The notes under the pieces are model-generated. The model was not told the origin of the DNA. It did not search any database and saw only the letters and a program-made list of their open reading frames with translations. Made by a program: the position numbers and the translations under genes. A stretch of 64,000 nucleotides of DNA from Micropterix aruncella (lineage: Eukaryota; Arthropoda; Insecta; Lepidoptera; Micropterigidae), in the NCBI GenBank assembly GCA_944548615.1, contig OX155976.1, positions 3,982,442-4,046,441 of the forward strand, given 5' to 3'. Numbering within the stretch: the stretch's first letter is position 1; each line of letters begins with the position of its first letter. Of this stretch, positions 10,004-20,939 are shown piece after piece.

Positions 10004-13000
10004 TTACTTAGACCCTTTAGGATTTAATTTGAAATCCTTAATATGCCAAGAGCCAATATTCTTTCCCTGAGCATTAACCAACTCGTATACCAGAGCCGAC
10101 AGTTTCTTGACTATCCGACATTTTTCATAACGTGGGGCAAACTTTGAAATAAAATAATTCCCCGCATTGCTCAAGAAGTACGTTTTCTTGTAAACCGTAT
10201 CGCCCACCTCAAACTCCGCAGGACGGTGTTTACGGTCATAATACGTTTTATTGTGAGCATGCGCATTATCAAGTTTCTTCCTCACGGTATGAAAAACACC
10301 GGAAAGTTCGCTCATATCTTGAGCGTAGGACAAACGACTGCCAAAAAGGACCTCAGCTTGGGACTCAGGAGATTGAGTATAAAACGAACCGTCTAAGATA
10401 GGTTCTCGACCATGAACCAAGAAGAAAGGACTGAAACCCGTAGCCTCCGAAACGGCCGAATTGATCGCCATCTGAATGGCAGAAAGGTGGAGGTCCCAAG
10501 AGCGATGGTCGTTTTTTACAGACAACGCCAACGCCGTGACAACTCCTCGATTCTGCCTCTCAGCTGGATTGACCTGAGGGCAATACTTCGGATTAAGGTA
10601 AACCTTAGGTATCCGATACTTGGACATTAGTTCGGTAAACTCCTTTCCAATAAATTGTTTTCCGTTGTCGGAAATAACATACTGAGGGACACCAAAACGC
10701 AGGAAAACCTCATGCTCCATGATACGACTCACGATTTTGCTAGTAGCCCTCTTTAAAGGGAAAAGCAAACAGTATTTACTGAAACAACAAGTAACTACTA
10801 GTATGTGAATATTCCGATCTCTCGTCATCGGATAGGGACCCAACAAATCGACGGAGACCATCTGGAAAGGGAAAGAACAAGACTTTGGATTGCCTAACTG
10901 ACCCAAAGGAGAAATATTTGGGTGTTTATACTGTTGGCAAGTTTCACATTGGGAAATGAATTTGACCACATCTCCGTGCAAATTCGGCCAAAAATAGCGC
11001 ATTGCTAGGCGACGATGCGTTTTAAAAACCCCAAAATGCATAGACAGATCGGACGCATGGTTATCGTGTATAAGCTTCTCTCGGAGAGGTAAGGGTACCA
11101 CTAACTTCCAGTCATAAGCGCTGGTGAGCTGGTACTTTCCCTTCGTGTAGCGATACAACTCCGCGTCCTTAATCTGGTAATTAGGGTAAGCGGCAGGGTT
11201 ATTAGATACCGCTTGGAACAAATCGTTGTACCAAGGATCGGCGACCACAGAAACAGATGAAACGGGCAGCAAACGCGATAACGCATCAGGAACCACATTT
11301 TCGACGCCTTTCTTATGGACGATCTCAAAGTCAAAGGCGGACAGCCGAATACCCCATCTGGCCAAACGGCCAGTTGGGTTCTTCAGACTCAAAAACCACA
11401 GAAGACTGGCATGATCCGTGAAGATTTTGACTTTGGGGCCGCCCTCTAAGTAGCCGCGAAAATGCTCGATTGCATGAATCACGCTTAGGGCCTCCCGTTC
11501 GGTAGCAGAGTATCGCGTTTCAGCGGGTAAGAGAGTCCTACTCGTGAAAGCGATGGGATGTTCTACGCCATCCACTGTCTGGGTAAGTACGCCGCCTAAA
11601 CCGTACAACGATGCGTCGCAGTGTAACGCAAATGGCTTTGTATAGTCCGGACAAGCTAGTATCGGACTAGAAATTAGAGCTGACTTCAATTTTTGAAAGG
11701 CCTCTTCCGCTTCTGGTGACCACGAAAATGCGGGAGCACCTTTGCGGGTACTGGTCAAACGTGACAGAGGAGCAGCAATACAGGAGAAATTTCGGATAAA
11801 CCGACGATACCAACCGGCCATCCCAAGGAAAGTTTTAACCAACTTAGGCGAACTAGGAGTCGGAAAGTCTAATATACATTGTACCTTTTCGGGATCGGTA
11901 TGTAGACCATGAGAGTCTACTACATACCCTAGGTACTTAAGTTCTCGACGAAAAAATTGACACTTTTTGAAATTAATCGTTAGGTTCGCATAAACGAGAC
12001 GATCTAACACTCGGTTTAACAATGAAATATGCTCTTCGAAAGTTGAAGAGACAATAACGATATCATCTAGGTAACAAAATACTTTGTTATCGAACGACGG
12101 GTCGAACAACTGATCAGCGAGCCGTTGCATGCAGGCAGGCGAATTGCGCATGCCGAACGGACAGACTTGCATAGCAAAGAAACCACGTCCAGGAACCGTA
12201 AAACTGCACTTTTCCTGAGAGGCCGGATCTAAGGGGATTTGCCAAAAGGCGGCCGACAAGTCGATGGAAGACAAGTAGTTAGCGTCTCGTAAACTGTCCA
12301 GGATGGTAGTAATTCTCGGAAGAGGGTACGCATCCGGCTTCGTTATCGAGTTGAGCTTCCTACTATCCAGACAAAATCTTAAAGTCCCATCGGACTTCGG
12401 AACAAAAATTGTTGGGTTATTCCAACCCCCTTTGCTAGGTTTAATAACTCCTAACTCTAGCATACGATCAACTTCCTCATTTAACAATGCTAAACGAGCG
12501 GGAGACATGGGATAATACCGCTGTTTCACCGGTGGATGATTACCCGTGTCGATAACCTGTGATATTAAATTAGTTCGACCAAGACCCTTAACGTCTGTCG
12601 AAACTTTTTGAAAACCATCGATCATTTTGTTTGCTAAGGACTGCTGATTCTCAGTCAGAGAAGCGAAAGGATGCAAAACCCTCACTTCGCTGACTGAATG
12701 CCAACTAACATCACTATCCTCAAACCTAACGAACTTCACAATTTCCGGAGCCAAATCAAATTGTCGGACAAAGTCCATGCCTAATATAAGAGAAGTGCCA
12801 ATATCCGGAGCCACAACCGCTCGGATCACTTGACAACGATTATTAAATTTGAAAGGCAAAGACATATAACCGATCGTCCTAACCGTACTAGAATTTGCGG
12901 TGCTTAAAGTCCAAGACGAAGTCTTGTGCAGGGTATACCCGATCTCAATTAAATGTCGATGTGAGTCGGCACCCAAAATTGTGACGCTCGAACCAGTGTC

Positions 13001-13108
13001 AAGCAAGCCACAAACCGCAATATCACCCAACGCAACATCTAAAAATGGACGACGGTTGTCTTTTTCCTTTTCGAACAAGGCAGAGACAGAGTGAACAAAC
13101 GCATTCAC
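10004..13108 (-). CDS. pol: Gypsy pol: protease, RT, RNase H, integrase
   Basis: A 1034-codon frame. In order: aspartic protease near residue 36 (LLDTGSSVTILG); RT with YPLPRITTILDSL, SSIDLSAAFWQIPL, the QVCPFGMRNSPA stretch and catalytic FCYLDDIVIVS near residue 345; RNase H with HCDASLYGLGGVL and TDHASLLWFL; integrase with an H..H..C..C zinc domain (C-E-T-C at its end) and a DDE core (VSVDLLGP, ISDNGKQF, NPAERQNRG); then a basic C-terminus. Length and order suit a Ty3/Gypsy element without chromodomain or env. The first codon is GTG overlapping the gag stop, so pol is expected to be made by -1 frameshifting rather than its own start. Confidence 0.92.
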   Translation of the reverse strand: MNAFVHSVSALFEKEKDNRRPFLDVALGDIAVCGLLDTGSSVTILGADSHRHLIEIGYTLHKTSSWTLSTANSSTVRTIGYMSLPFKFNNRCQVIRAVVAPDIGTSLILGMDFVRQFDLAPEIVKFVRFEDSDVSWHSVSEVRVLHPFASLTENQQSLANKMIDGFQKVSTDVKGLGRTNLISQVIDTGNHPPVKQRYYPMSPARLALLNEEVDRMLELGVIKPSKGGWNNPTIFVPKSDGTLRFCLDSRKLNSITKPDAYPLPRITTILDSLRDANYLSSIDLSAAFWQIPLDPASQEKCSFTVPGRGFFAMQVCPFGMRNSPACMQRLADQLFDPSFDNKVFCYLDDIVIVSSTFEEHISLLNRVLDRLVYANLTINFKKCQFFRRELKYLGYVVDSHGLHTDPEKVQCILDFPTPSSPKLVKTFLGMAGWYRRFIRNFSCIAAPLSRLTSTRKGAPAFSWSPEAEEAFQKLKSALISSPILACPDYTKPFALHCDASLYGLGGVLTQTVDGVEHPIAFTSRTLLPAETRYSATEREALSVIHAIEHFRGYLEGGPKVKIFTDHASLLWFLSLKNPTGRLARWGIRLSAFDFEIVHKKGVENVVPDALSRLLPVSSVSVVADPWYNDLFQAVSNNPAAYPNYQIKDAELYRYTKGKYQLTSAYDWKLVVPLPLREKLIHDNHASDLSMHFGVFKTHRRLAMRYFWPNLHGDVVKFISQCETCQQYKHPNISPLGQLGNPKSCSFPFQMVSVDLLGPYPMTRDRNIHILVVTCCFSKYCLLFPLKRATSKIVSRIMEHEVFLRFGVPQYVISDNGKQFIGKEFTELMSKYRIPKVYLNPKYCPQVNPAERQNRGVVTALALSVKNDHRSWDLHLSAIQMAINSAVSEATGFSPFFLVHGREPILDGSFYTQSPESQAEVLFGSRLSYAQDMSELSGVFHTVRKKLDNAHAHNKTYYDRKHRPAEFEVGDTVYKKTYFLSNAGNYFISKFAPRYEKCRIVKKLSALVYELVNAQGKNIGSWHIKDFKLNPKGSK

Positions 13109-14664
13109 TCTGTCTCGGTTCTCGAGTTTTTTGAATCGGCCGAAGTAGAATTGGGAGAATTATTTCCTTTGGAACAATCCGGACAAGTTGTCACGGTAAA
13201 ATTAAATTTACCGCAACGGTAACAGTACTTGGAGTGCCCGTGATGTGAACCCCTCTGGTAACCACTATACGCTCCTCGAGGACCACCCGCATTATGCGGT
13301 TTGCCTCGGGAGTAACCACCTCGGTGAAAACCACCCCGATTGCTCGAACCTCTATGGGATTCTTGAGTACGAGTGGATAAAGAATCAACAGCGGACACTG
13401 TGCACTGATGAAGATGTTCCTCAAGAGGAACGTCCGTACCATTATTACCGGAACCAGTACAATCGACAGAGTGAACTGCTCTAGACGCAGAAGGCTTGGC
13501 TTTTGAAAGTGCCTGCAGGTTAGCATTATACTCATTTATAGCCACATGCGTGAGTTCCTGCTGTTTCCCCACATGAAGCAGTTCTTGTATGGAATGAACA
13601 GGGATGTACGCGAAACATTGTTGCAGGTAAGGTTTTAAATTGGGTACTAGGATTGTCAGCTGCTCCGCCTCCGGCAAGGGCCTGGATAATTTATTAAAAT
13701 AGCCCAATACTTCAGTAATAAAAAGATGAAGAGGTTCATCCGGTCTCTGAATTCGAGCGCGAGCCCGTTTCAACATATCGCGGTCGAAGGTTTGACTGCC
13801 AAAATTTTGGCGAAGTTCTTTGGCCAACTGTGGCCAATTGTCAATCCTGGAAGCAACCGTCCTATACCAAGCGAGCGCGTGATGTTGAAACAACTCGCAC
13901 GCCGATTTCAGCAACCGTGCATCAGAAATATTTCGTGCCAAACGATTTTCCTCAAGGCGTTCCAGGAATTCTACGACGCATGACTTTCCATCAAACACAA
14001 ACCCTAAACTCAAAGGCCTTAACACCTGTTCATTAGTAAAATCATACGGCCTGCTGACAGCGACCGGATTCCTAACAAAAACCTCGGGTTCGGAAACCGA
14101 ATTACCCGCATTAGGTACACTCGAAACATTTGGAACGGCTAACGGAACAAAAAGATTATTTGATGAAACCGATGTCACCCCTAAAGGATGTACCGGCACA
14201 GGCACCTCTACCTGTACAGAAGTAGACGGCAGTAAATTTGGACTAGGAGCTCTCACAATATCTGAACACTCCTCCAGCACCTTCACGATCTCTAAAATCT
14301 CCGCCTGAAGACGTTCAAACGAAGCTGTCGGTACAACCCCAGACATTATACGTGATACTCTATAAAAAAGATGCGTTGTTTTTGTACAAACGCGTTTAAA
14401 CAAAGGTCGAGTATTGTTCTCTACCAAATCCTCAACAAATTCTTGGAGACACAAGAGTCGAATGGAACATTCGTTAAACTCTTGCTCGGGATCCAGATCC
14501 GTCGACGTGATTGAATCTGCCGGAAACTGTTTAAGCAGCGAACTAAACTGTCGGCGCATCGACTCCACAAGCGTCGGGGTAACCTCCCGAATTTTGAATT
14601 CGTAATCCAATTCTTTTTTAACTAAGTGTGAGGCAGAATAATACACAAGCACGGGGGAAGCCAT
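13105..14664 (-). CDS. gag: Gypsy gag
   Basis: A 519-codon frame from ATG at 14664. The central part resembles retrotransposon capsid (VVEFLERLEENR, ACELFQHHALAWYR, FGSQTFDRDML). A Gly/Arg/His-rich RNA-binding stretch and one knuckle, CYRCGKFNFTVTTCPDC, follow near the end; the knuckle is not the classical CCHC spacing. It ends four bases into the pol frame. It forms the particle coat and binds the RNA. Confidence 0.85.
   Translation of the reverse strand: MASPVLVYYSASHLVKKELDYEFKIREVTPTLVESMRRQFSSLLKQFPADSITSTDLDPEQEFNECSIRLLCLQEFVEDLVENNTRPLFKRVCTKTTHLFYRVSRIMSGVVPTASFERLQAEILEIVKVLEECSDIVRAPSPNLLPSTSVQVEVPVPVHPLGVTSVSSNNLFVPLAVPNVSSVPNAGNSVSEPEVFVRNPVAVSRPYDFTNEQVLRPLSLGFVFDGKSCVVEFLERLEENRLARNISDARLLKSACELFQHHALAWYRTVASRIDNWPQLAKELRQNFGSQTFDRDMLKRARARIQRPDEPLHLFITEVLGYFNKLSRPLPEAEQLTILVPNLKPYLQQCFAYIPVHSIQELLHVGKQQELTHVAINEYNANLQALSKAKPSASRAVHSVDCTGSGNNGTDVPLEEHLHQCTVSAVDSLSTRTQESHRGSSNRGGFHRGGYSRGKPHNAGGPRGAYSGYQRGSHHGHSKYCYRCGKFNFTVTTCPDCSKGNNSPNSTSADSKNSRTETE
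13126..13132 (-). promoter_or_regulatory. Candidate -1 ribosomal frameshift heptamer
   Basis: On the - strand the gag frame reads TCA AAA AAC, giving the slippery site A AAA AAC seven codons before the gag stop. A -1 slip enters the open pol frame (CTC GAG AAC ...). The heptamer, the phase and the position all fit the known X XXY YYZ mechanism. Confidence 0.75.
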
Positions 14665-15386
14665 CTCAACTACTTGCGTATTAAAAATATAAACAAGCAG
14701 AAAATTTAAAAGTTTTAAAAAAAATTTTTTTTTTTTTAAAAAAAAACTAAAAAATTATTCACAAAAAAATAATTCACCAAAAAAAAATTTTTATTTATGG
14801 TAAAAAAATCAAATATAAAAAATTGTTCTGCTCAATAAAAAAACAAAAAAAAAACGAAAAACGAAATATTTTTTTTTTAAATAAAAAATAAATTTAGAAA
14901 ATAAATAACTAGAACGATCTGACCTCAACGATTGCTGACGAGCACCTCTATTCACCTGACACCTTTAACCAATGGAGCGGAGTATTCAATCCTCGGACCT
15001 GAAATTTACAAAAAAAAACAATTTAATAAACAGTCTATAACAATCTTCGAACACGGCAAGCCTCTATCTTGCTGACGAGGCTATTTCCCGACAACCGTGT
15101 CGGATTACAAATTAAAAACAAAAAATTACAAAGAAAACCGCTATACTGTACCTCGAGCTACTGTACAATGATACTAGATATTATATACAATATCTTTAAA
15201 AAACTATGTGAAAAAGAAACGGCAAGTCTGTATACAATAGAACTTTTTCGCGGTAACCGCTTAAAATGTTAAATTCAAGTTACAAGAAATGTTACAGGTT
15301 AAACATTAAAGAAAACATTTAAGTAAACGCAGACGTGTCTCAAAAACTAAAGAAAGAATTACTACTTAGGCTAAAACCAGTTCTAA
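14665..15386 (-). other. Gypsy 5' untranslated leader
   Basis: Very AT-rich leader with long A and T runs (14700-14880) between the PBS and gag. No ORF worth noting. Confidence 0.6.
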
Positions 15387-15405
15387 GGCTCCACGCTGGG
15401 CGACA
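15387..15405 (-). other. Candidate primer binding site of the Gypsy element
   Basis: Directly inside the 5' LTR, on the - strand, TGTCGCCCAGCGTGGAGCC occupies the PBS position. It lacks the usual TGG start, so the primer tRNA is uncertain. Confidence 0.45.
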
Positions 15406-16453
15406 GTTTATAACTGCAACGTTAGTATGTAACGCCAGGTTAGACCTGATTATACCTAATCGTGGAATAACCACGAACAGAAATCGAGTGCAGGAAGGAT
15501 AAATTAATGCCAAAGCAAATACACATCAAAAAACTAAATTTCAAAAAATATTGGACGCCACAGCTTTTTATAGGTTAAAGCTGAAACTAAAAAAAAAACC
15601 AGAACTCGATACAAAAAAATTAAGCACAAGATTTAACAGGGTGGGTAAGTCTCACAGGTTTGTCACTGGTTTAGCCCGTAGGTAGCAATTCTTCCTTCAG
15701 CTGTAAAAAAAAGAAATGAGAACACGTTGCTTCTTTTCAGAGTTCTTTAATCCGCTTCTCCGCGGGCACAGCAAAACGAAGAAGGTGCAAGGCACACGAT
15801 GTATAAATCACTTCACAGCACAGCAGTATATGGATATCTTCTAAAAGTTGACAGTAGGTAGGTCCGGAATTTGAATCTCCGATCTCCAAAAAAAATGCTC
15901 CGAGAAGCAGGCCGCCACGCTACGGCAGTTGAGGCTTTGCAGGTGGATTAAAGATAATTCGTATAAAAATAATAGAGGTGCTCGCCCGCCCGTCAGAAAA
16001 GAACTACATGAATTGAAAAACTGCGCCGCGCTATACTCGTCGGCAGCGACGCCGATCCTCAGCCCCTCTTACGCCTGCGCTTCCAAACTCCAAAACCCCA
16101 AAAGAATGCCATTTTTGATAGGCGCAAAACTGTACGACCCCGAAAGAACAGTGATGTCACCTTTTGACGTTTCCGGCTGAACCAAAGAGAATAGAGACGT
16201 CATTGCCGTAACCGTAGCGTTCGACACCTTCTTAAACGTCAGAAAACGGTTTTTACGACTTTTACAGTCGACTTTTAAGTCAAGTTGTGACTTAATTACG
16301 ACGTTACGAAAATGAAGCAGAAAACTTCGGAAAAATAGTACAGACGCCAGAAAACGTGTGCAAATGACACCGAAACATGTAATTACATGGATCTGCACAC
16401 GGAAAAGCATGAATCGCGAAAGAAATGTCATGAAAAAAGCAGTTTTTGTTACA
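15406..16453 (-). repeat. Gypsy 5' LTR
   Basis: The 1048-bp copy that pairs with 8183-9229, near-identical throughout including the internal 83-codon chance ORF. Confidence 0.93.
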
Positions 16454-16650
16454 ATTGTAGTAACGTCCACGTTTCCGATCCATAAAGAAGAATGGGAAGA
16501 ACCAACGTTCGGTATAGTCGTACTTTGGTTTTGATGGTAATATTCGTTCGCTTCCATATGCACCGCTTGAGCGAGGCGAATGTTGCTGTTGCCTGACCGA
16601 TCCGGCTATGGACATTGGCCGTCGATGCAACTTTCTTTTCCGTAACCAAC
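16454..16650 (-). pseudogene. RTE-like reverse transcriptase, upstream half
   Basis: On the - strand: IGQATATFASLKRCIW, then TIKTKVRLYRTLVLPILLYG and SETWTLLQ, the RT thumb region of RTE-type elements. The frame stops at the Gypsy border and resumes with QDLKKFQVF at 8180, so Gypsy split this copy. Confidence 0.75.
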
Positions 16651-16654
16651 GATC

Positions 16655-16885
16655 CTAATTACTTGAATTGTGGGACCTGTTCGATTTGTGTTCCATCGAG
16701 GTAAACGCTGGCCTTCGAACCGTCCGTAGTGAGCACTTTGGTCGCCATTTAAGAACCTTAATTCCCGAACGGTTGTCAGTTCTGCAAGCGATATGGCCTG
16801 CCCATTGCCATTTCAAGTTTTTCATTTTACGAGCTATGTCAGTGACAGTGGCGTGCCCAAGGTTGGTGAATGGGGCAAGCCTCAC
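16655..16885 (-). pseudogene. C-terminal tail of a second RTE-like element
   Basis: On the - strand: ATVTDIARKMKNLKWQWAGH and RTDNRSGIKVLKWRPK, the conserved end of another RTE lineage. It lies upstream of a thumb fragment, so it is from a different insertion. It has frameshifts at both ends. Confidence 0.65.
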
Positions 16886-17108
16886 ATACCTTTTTGTGTT
16901 TTTTACGGTTCTTATAGTGAAAAAGTGGTACCTCTTTACTCTTCAATCTTCAGTTTAAAATTTACTGCTTGTGTCGTAGATTCAATAAAGCACACTGAAG
17001 GCATGCTACTGCTAGACAGAATTTAACATTTACTTATCAGCAGTCGCCTACCTGCGGTGGCTTTAAGAAATGTCATTTTATTTGCTTGAGCGAGTGAAAT
17101 CAAGTTAA

Positions 17109-17413
17109 CCCGTTGAGTATGAGTCAACCAAATCTGGTCGCGAAACAATTATCCGTTGAGTACGAGTCGACCAAATCTGGTCGTGCGTTTTATTCACTTC
17201 TTTGACGTTCTCATATTTATTCATAATTATCTAATTGTTTTACAAAATGATATTTCAATATTCTATATTCGAAATTTCAATGCAATCATTGTGCAGTTGT
17301 TCTTTTTATGATTGGTGTAGTAGTTTCGTAGTTATAGTACTTTAAGTTGATGTCGCCGAAAATCCTGCAAAAGAGACAGATGCATCCATGAAAATACCCA
17401 TTTACTCCAAGGG
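17109..17413. mobile_element. TTAA MITE, family P2, copy 1
   Basis: A 305-bp non-coding element flanked by TTAA on both sides (17105-17108, 17414-17417). It starts CCCGTTGAGTATGAG and ends TACTCCAAGGG. A near-repeat of the first ~45 bp follows at the left end. Three more copies are in this window. The TTAA duplication and CCC/GGG ends are piggyBac-like. Confidence 0.85.
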
Positions 17414-17625
17414 TTAAGACAGAAATCAACACAAGGGACAATTTCCTCCATTGTTTATCAGACAATAAAAACCACAAATCAATTAAAATTATACAATAAA
17501 AAATCTAACGACACTAAATACGGAACACGCTCGCATTCTACTTGCATAACGCAAGCCTGGCTTATTTGTTAACACAAAAGTCGTATAGAATATATATATA
17601 TAAAATAAATATAATAAATATATAA

Positions 17626-18711
17626 ATACAAACGGAGCTGCCATGGAATTCACCGACCGGAGTCGGGCCCATCATAATACTATTTTTTTACACTTCTGGG
17701 GGGTTAGCAGTGGATTCCGGACTTACGAACCGGCTGTGGTAGGTTTAGGACAGCTGTCTTGCCACATGTGAGCGTTTACCTTACCACCCATTCACTCCCC
17801 CTTCGAAGCCATAGAATTTGAGATGCGCAAATCGCAGTTTTAGATAATTTTTCTAAGAAAGAGTTGATTATTTTTCTGGAAAGGCCGAGATCTTTAAAGA
17901 GGTGAAATAGAGATTTAGCTGGCAGGCCACGAGCGCCAACTTCCACGCGTGAAGGTGAACAGTGAAGCCGTTCCGGGTTACGGCATTTGCAAGATCATGG
18001 TATTTGATAGATAGATAGATAGATTTTTATTCGAAGTAGACTTATAGTACTTTCCGAACGTCTTATATTTCTAGACATTTATGCCTTGCTTGTAGGCTTT
18101 ACCATTGATTACTACACTATATAATCACTATATAATCACTACGTAATAGTAATAATAATAATAATAATAACATTAAACAAATGGTTTTTATAGCTATGTT
18201 ACACAAAAACGACTTGACCAGACCAATGTATCGCTATTTATTTAATTTGTACTCGTGGTCTTTTGGAATATTTGATTCCCATGGAACAGTTAATTCTACA
18301 ATAAGGGCCACCTTCCGAGATAGAGAGTAAAGAGTTATATCTGGACGGAGGGCTGTGCATCCGAGACTTTCAGGGAATTTATACTGCTTAGAGACCGAAT
18401 CAACCTCCAGAATCCAATCTGTAGCTTTCTCAATTATTGAGAAAGGTTTTGTAGTTAAATGTTTTTTGCCTTAAGAGCCATCCCGCACAAACTGTATTGG
18501 GGGTTTGGAGGATACTGTCAAACCCTTGTTGGCACGAGCCACTGAGAGACTAATTACCTCGCGAATAACAGCGAGAACTTTGTCATGGCGGTAAGTGTAC
18601 CGTCCTTGATCTAAGGCCACCTTGCAGCCAGCTAGAATGTGTCTAGCTGTGCAAGGGGTATTGCTACAGAGGGGACAAGAACTATCCTCGGCAAAGCTCC
18701 AACGAGCTCCA
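17626..18711 (-). mobile_element. RLE element fragment (3' end and endonuclease region), interrupted
   Basis: On the - strand this matches the 3' UTR, the endonuclease region and the zinc-knuckle region of the copy at 4263-7165, up to GAGCTTTGCCGAGGATAG, with small indels and a new stop. It is interrupted at 18006-18234 by another insertion. Left junction: TATTTATATATTTATTAT-type repeat. Confidence 0.85.
18006..18234. mobile_element. Insertion in the RLE fragment, 5-bp duplication
   Basis: 229 bp beginning with (GATA)n and T-rich DNA and containing (AAT)n. It is flanked by TATTT on both sides (18001-18005, 18235-18239); the uninterrupted sequence is seen at 6755-6790. Probably a 5'-truncated retroelement on the - strand with a (CTAT)n tail. 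Confidence 0.7.
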
Positions 18712-19137
18712 TATTATTATATTGTTTTGCATAATTTGCCACAGGTTAGTATGAGAGGATCACTGATTTTGAAAGCCCCATTGCAAGCCAATGTGTGCGA
18801 GCGAGACGACTTGCTGAACTCAGCTCGGTAAGATTGCAGCGAATTGTCGCTCTGTCGATAAATTGTTTTGTCGCGTGAGCGATCTGTGCTCGCTAGATAG
18901 CAACAGGCGTTCGCAAATTCTATCATTAGCGATCTTTTTAGGAAGAGATAAGGCAAGCCGAGCTTTTCGGCTTGTATGACGGAACCGCCACTGGTCAGTG
19001 ACCTTGGTTCTTCTGCGGTTTTCCTCGTTTCGGATCCTATCAAGCAGTGAAACTCTTGATAGGATCGCATAGCTTTCTCCATGGCTCGTGCGATTTTGAG
19101 CTTGTGTATGAGGCAAATAGCGACCATGTCTCAGTGG
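18712..19137 (-). pseudogene. RTE-related degraded fragment
   Basis: On the - strand about 19110-18950 reads DRIRNEENRRRTKVTD, a phrase seen just before the C-terminal tail of RTE-type elements, after which the similarity ends. The rest is unassigned. Confidence 0.4.
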
Positions 19138-19312
19138 TAAGGTGAACGCTCGCATATGGCAAGACAGCTAGCAAGACAGCTCCTAAACCTACCACATCTG
19201 GTCGTTAGTCCGGAATCCACTGCTCACCCCCCAGAAGTGTAAAAAATAGTATTATGATGGGCCAGACTCCGGTCGGTGAATTCCATGGCAGCTCCATTTG
19301 TATTTTATTTTA
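19138..19312 (+). mobile_element. RLE element, isolated 3' end
   Basis: 175 bp matching only the last bases of the ORF and the 3' UTR of the RLE element (GGTGAACGCTC … CCATTTGTATTTTATTTTATT). A strongly 5'-truncated insertion on the + strand. Confidence 0.8.
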
Positions 19313-19639
19313 TTGTCTAACTGCGTAGTTTATTGTATTGTCTAACTATAAATGCGTAATTATTACGTGTTGAAACTTGTATGTATACGAAATAAAAAAT
19401 CACATCTTTATATTAATAATATTAAAATAATAAGAGGTAAGATTTAAAAAATCCTTAGCTTTTATTTTATTATTTTTTACCCATATAGTCGTGCTTAGAG
19501 CGCCATCTACAGTGAGCCGCCATACTGTTATACAATGGAAGTCGCCATGGAAGGAACCTAGTAATAGTAGATTAACCAAAATTATTTAAAAAGTAGGTAA
19601 CTCCTTGGTTTTTTCATTAGATTTCTCAATAACAATACT
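19313..19639. other. AT-rich spacer, nothing recognised
   Basis: No repeat end, motif or plausible exon was seen. Confidence 0.5.
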
Positions 19640-20215
19640 TGTTTGAATTATACTAGACAAAATATCTTTCTTCTCCGTCGTTCCCTCATTACTGAGAATC
19701 GTGGCCACCAGACAACAGTTTGCCTACGAGGCTCCTCCACTTTGACCTGTCTTCTGCATGGCGGGTCGCAGATTGTATTGACCCTTTTGTAACTTCTTTG
19801 ATGAGGTCGTTCCATCTGGCCGGTAATCTGCCTCTGCTTCTTCTTCCCTCCACTTGACCCCCGGAAAGCATTTTCTCTAGATTCTCTGCGTTCCTCCTGG
19901 CAACATGACCGAAGAACTGCAGGACCCTTCTCATGCATACGGTGGAGAGCCTCACTTGGATGCCGAGTTCTTCCAGGACGGATTTTTTGGTGCGGCGTGC
20001 TGTCGATGGGATTCCTAGCATTTTACGCCAACACCACATCTCCAGTGCATCGATTTTGGTGCGTATACGAGTCTTCAGGGTCCATGTCTCCGATGCATAG
20101 ATAAAAATCGAGAAAACCAGAGCTCGAACCAGCCTGACTTTAGTCCGCTTACTTATGCCCCGATTCTTCCACAGCCTTTCTAGCTTGCTCATGGCCGATC
20201 TTGCCATCTGGCTTC
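19640..20215 (-). pseudogene. RTE-like RT C-terminal fragment, open frame 19689-20207
   Basis: A 172-codon open frame on the - strand: SKRTKVRLVRALVFSIFIYA, SETWTLKTRIRTKIDALEMW, then LQFFGHVARRNAENLEK and GRLPARWNDLIKEV. This is the thumb and C-terminal region of an RTE-type RT, cut off at the 5' side near 20215. It cannot work without the catalytic domains. Confidence 0.75.
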
Positions 20216-20269
20216 TGCAGACAAAATATATAGCGGTTTATATAGCGGTTTTATATAAATTTATACATA

Positions 20270-20860
20270 CAGTAGAACTCCAATTATTCAAACTCCGACT
20301 ATCCCAATCGCTGATTATTCAAAATTAAGACGGAAACGTATTGCGTTTCGCGTCGGTGCATTGTTTTGTTTGTTGTTTGTGAGTACGTTTCGTCGTTCAC
20401 TATGACTTCTAAACAAAACGTGTTGTGTTGTCGTTAGCAAATAAACTAAAAATTATAGAGCAATCAGATAAAGGAGTTATGAGTAGGCTGAGATGTACGG
20501 TGTTGGACAATCAACAATTTCAGACATTAAAAGGAGCAAACCTATACTTTAAAACTCCGTGTCAGTGCTTGAATACAAAGATGGAAGTTCTTCAAGAAAA
20601 TCAATGAAGGCAGCGACAAACAAAGATTTAGCAGACGCCGTTTTCAAGTAGTTATTACGCTTACATATAAAATTGTTGCCTTTTCATTAAATTAATAAAA
20701 GCTCTCTTTCTTTAAAAATAGATTGTTTCTCCCATTATCATCATGCATACAGTAATTAATTAAAATATACCCTTTTTCGGAAAAAAATCAATTATCCAAA
20801 TTTTTGATTATCGGAATAGGGTCCGGTCCCAATTGATTCAGTTAATTTGGAATTGTACTG
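20270..20860 (+). mobile_element. Non-autonomous pogo/Tigger-like element
   Basis: 591 bp between TA dinucleotides, with imperfect terminal inverted repeats (CAGTAGAACTCCAATTATTC left; inverse CAGTACAATTCCAAATTAAC right). Inside, near 20402, a short reading frame gives MTSKQNVL and, after a frameshift, LANKLKIIEQSDKGV, like the start of the psq-type DNA-binding domain of pogo/CENP-B-like transposases. The rest of the transposase is missing. Confidence 0.65.
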
Positions 20861-20939
20861 TATTTAATTTTTATATATTTTTATATACATTTTTCTATAT
20901 GATAATATATTGGACGTATCACATACGATCGTATAGGTA

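Larger units (their letters stand above)
8183..16453 (-). mobile_element. Complete Gypsy-type LTR retrotransposon
   Basis: An 8.27-kb element with two LTRs of 1047 and 1048 bp differing by about one base, a gag ORF, a pol ORF in the -1 frame, a candidate PBS and a purine tract. Both frames are open, so the copy looks recent and possibly competent. There is no envelope ORF. It is inserted in an RTE-like element whose reading frame resumes on the other side. I could not make out a clean target duplication at the borders. Confidence 0.92.
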
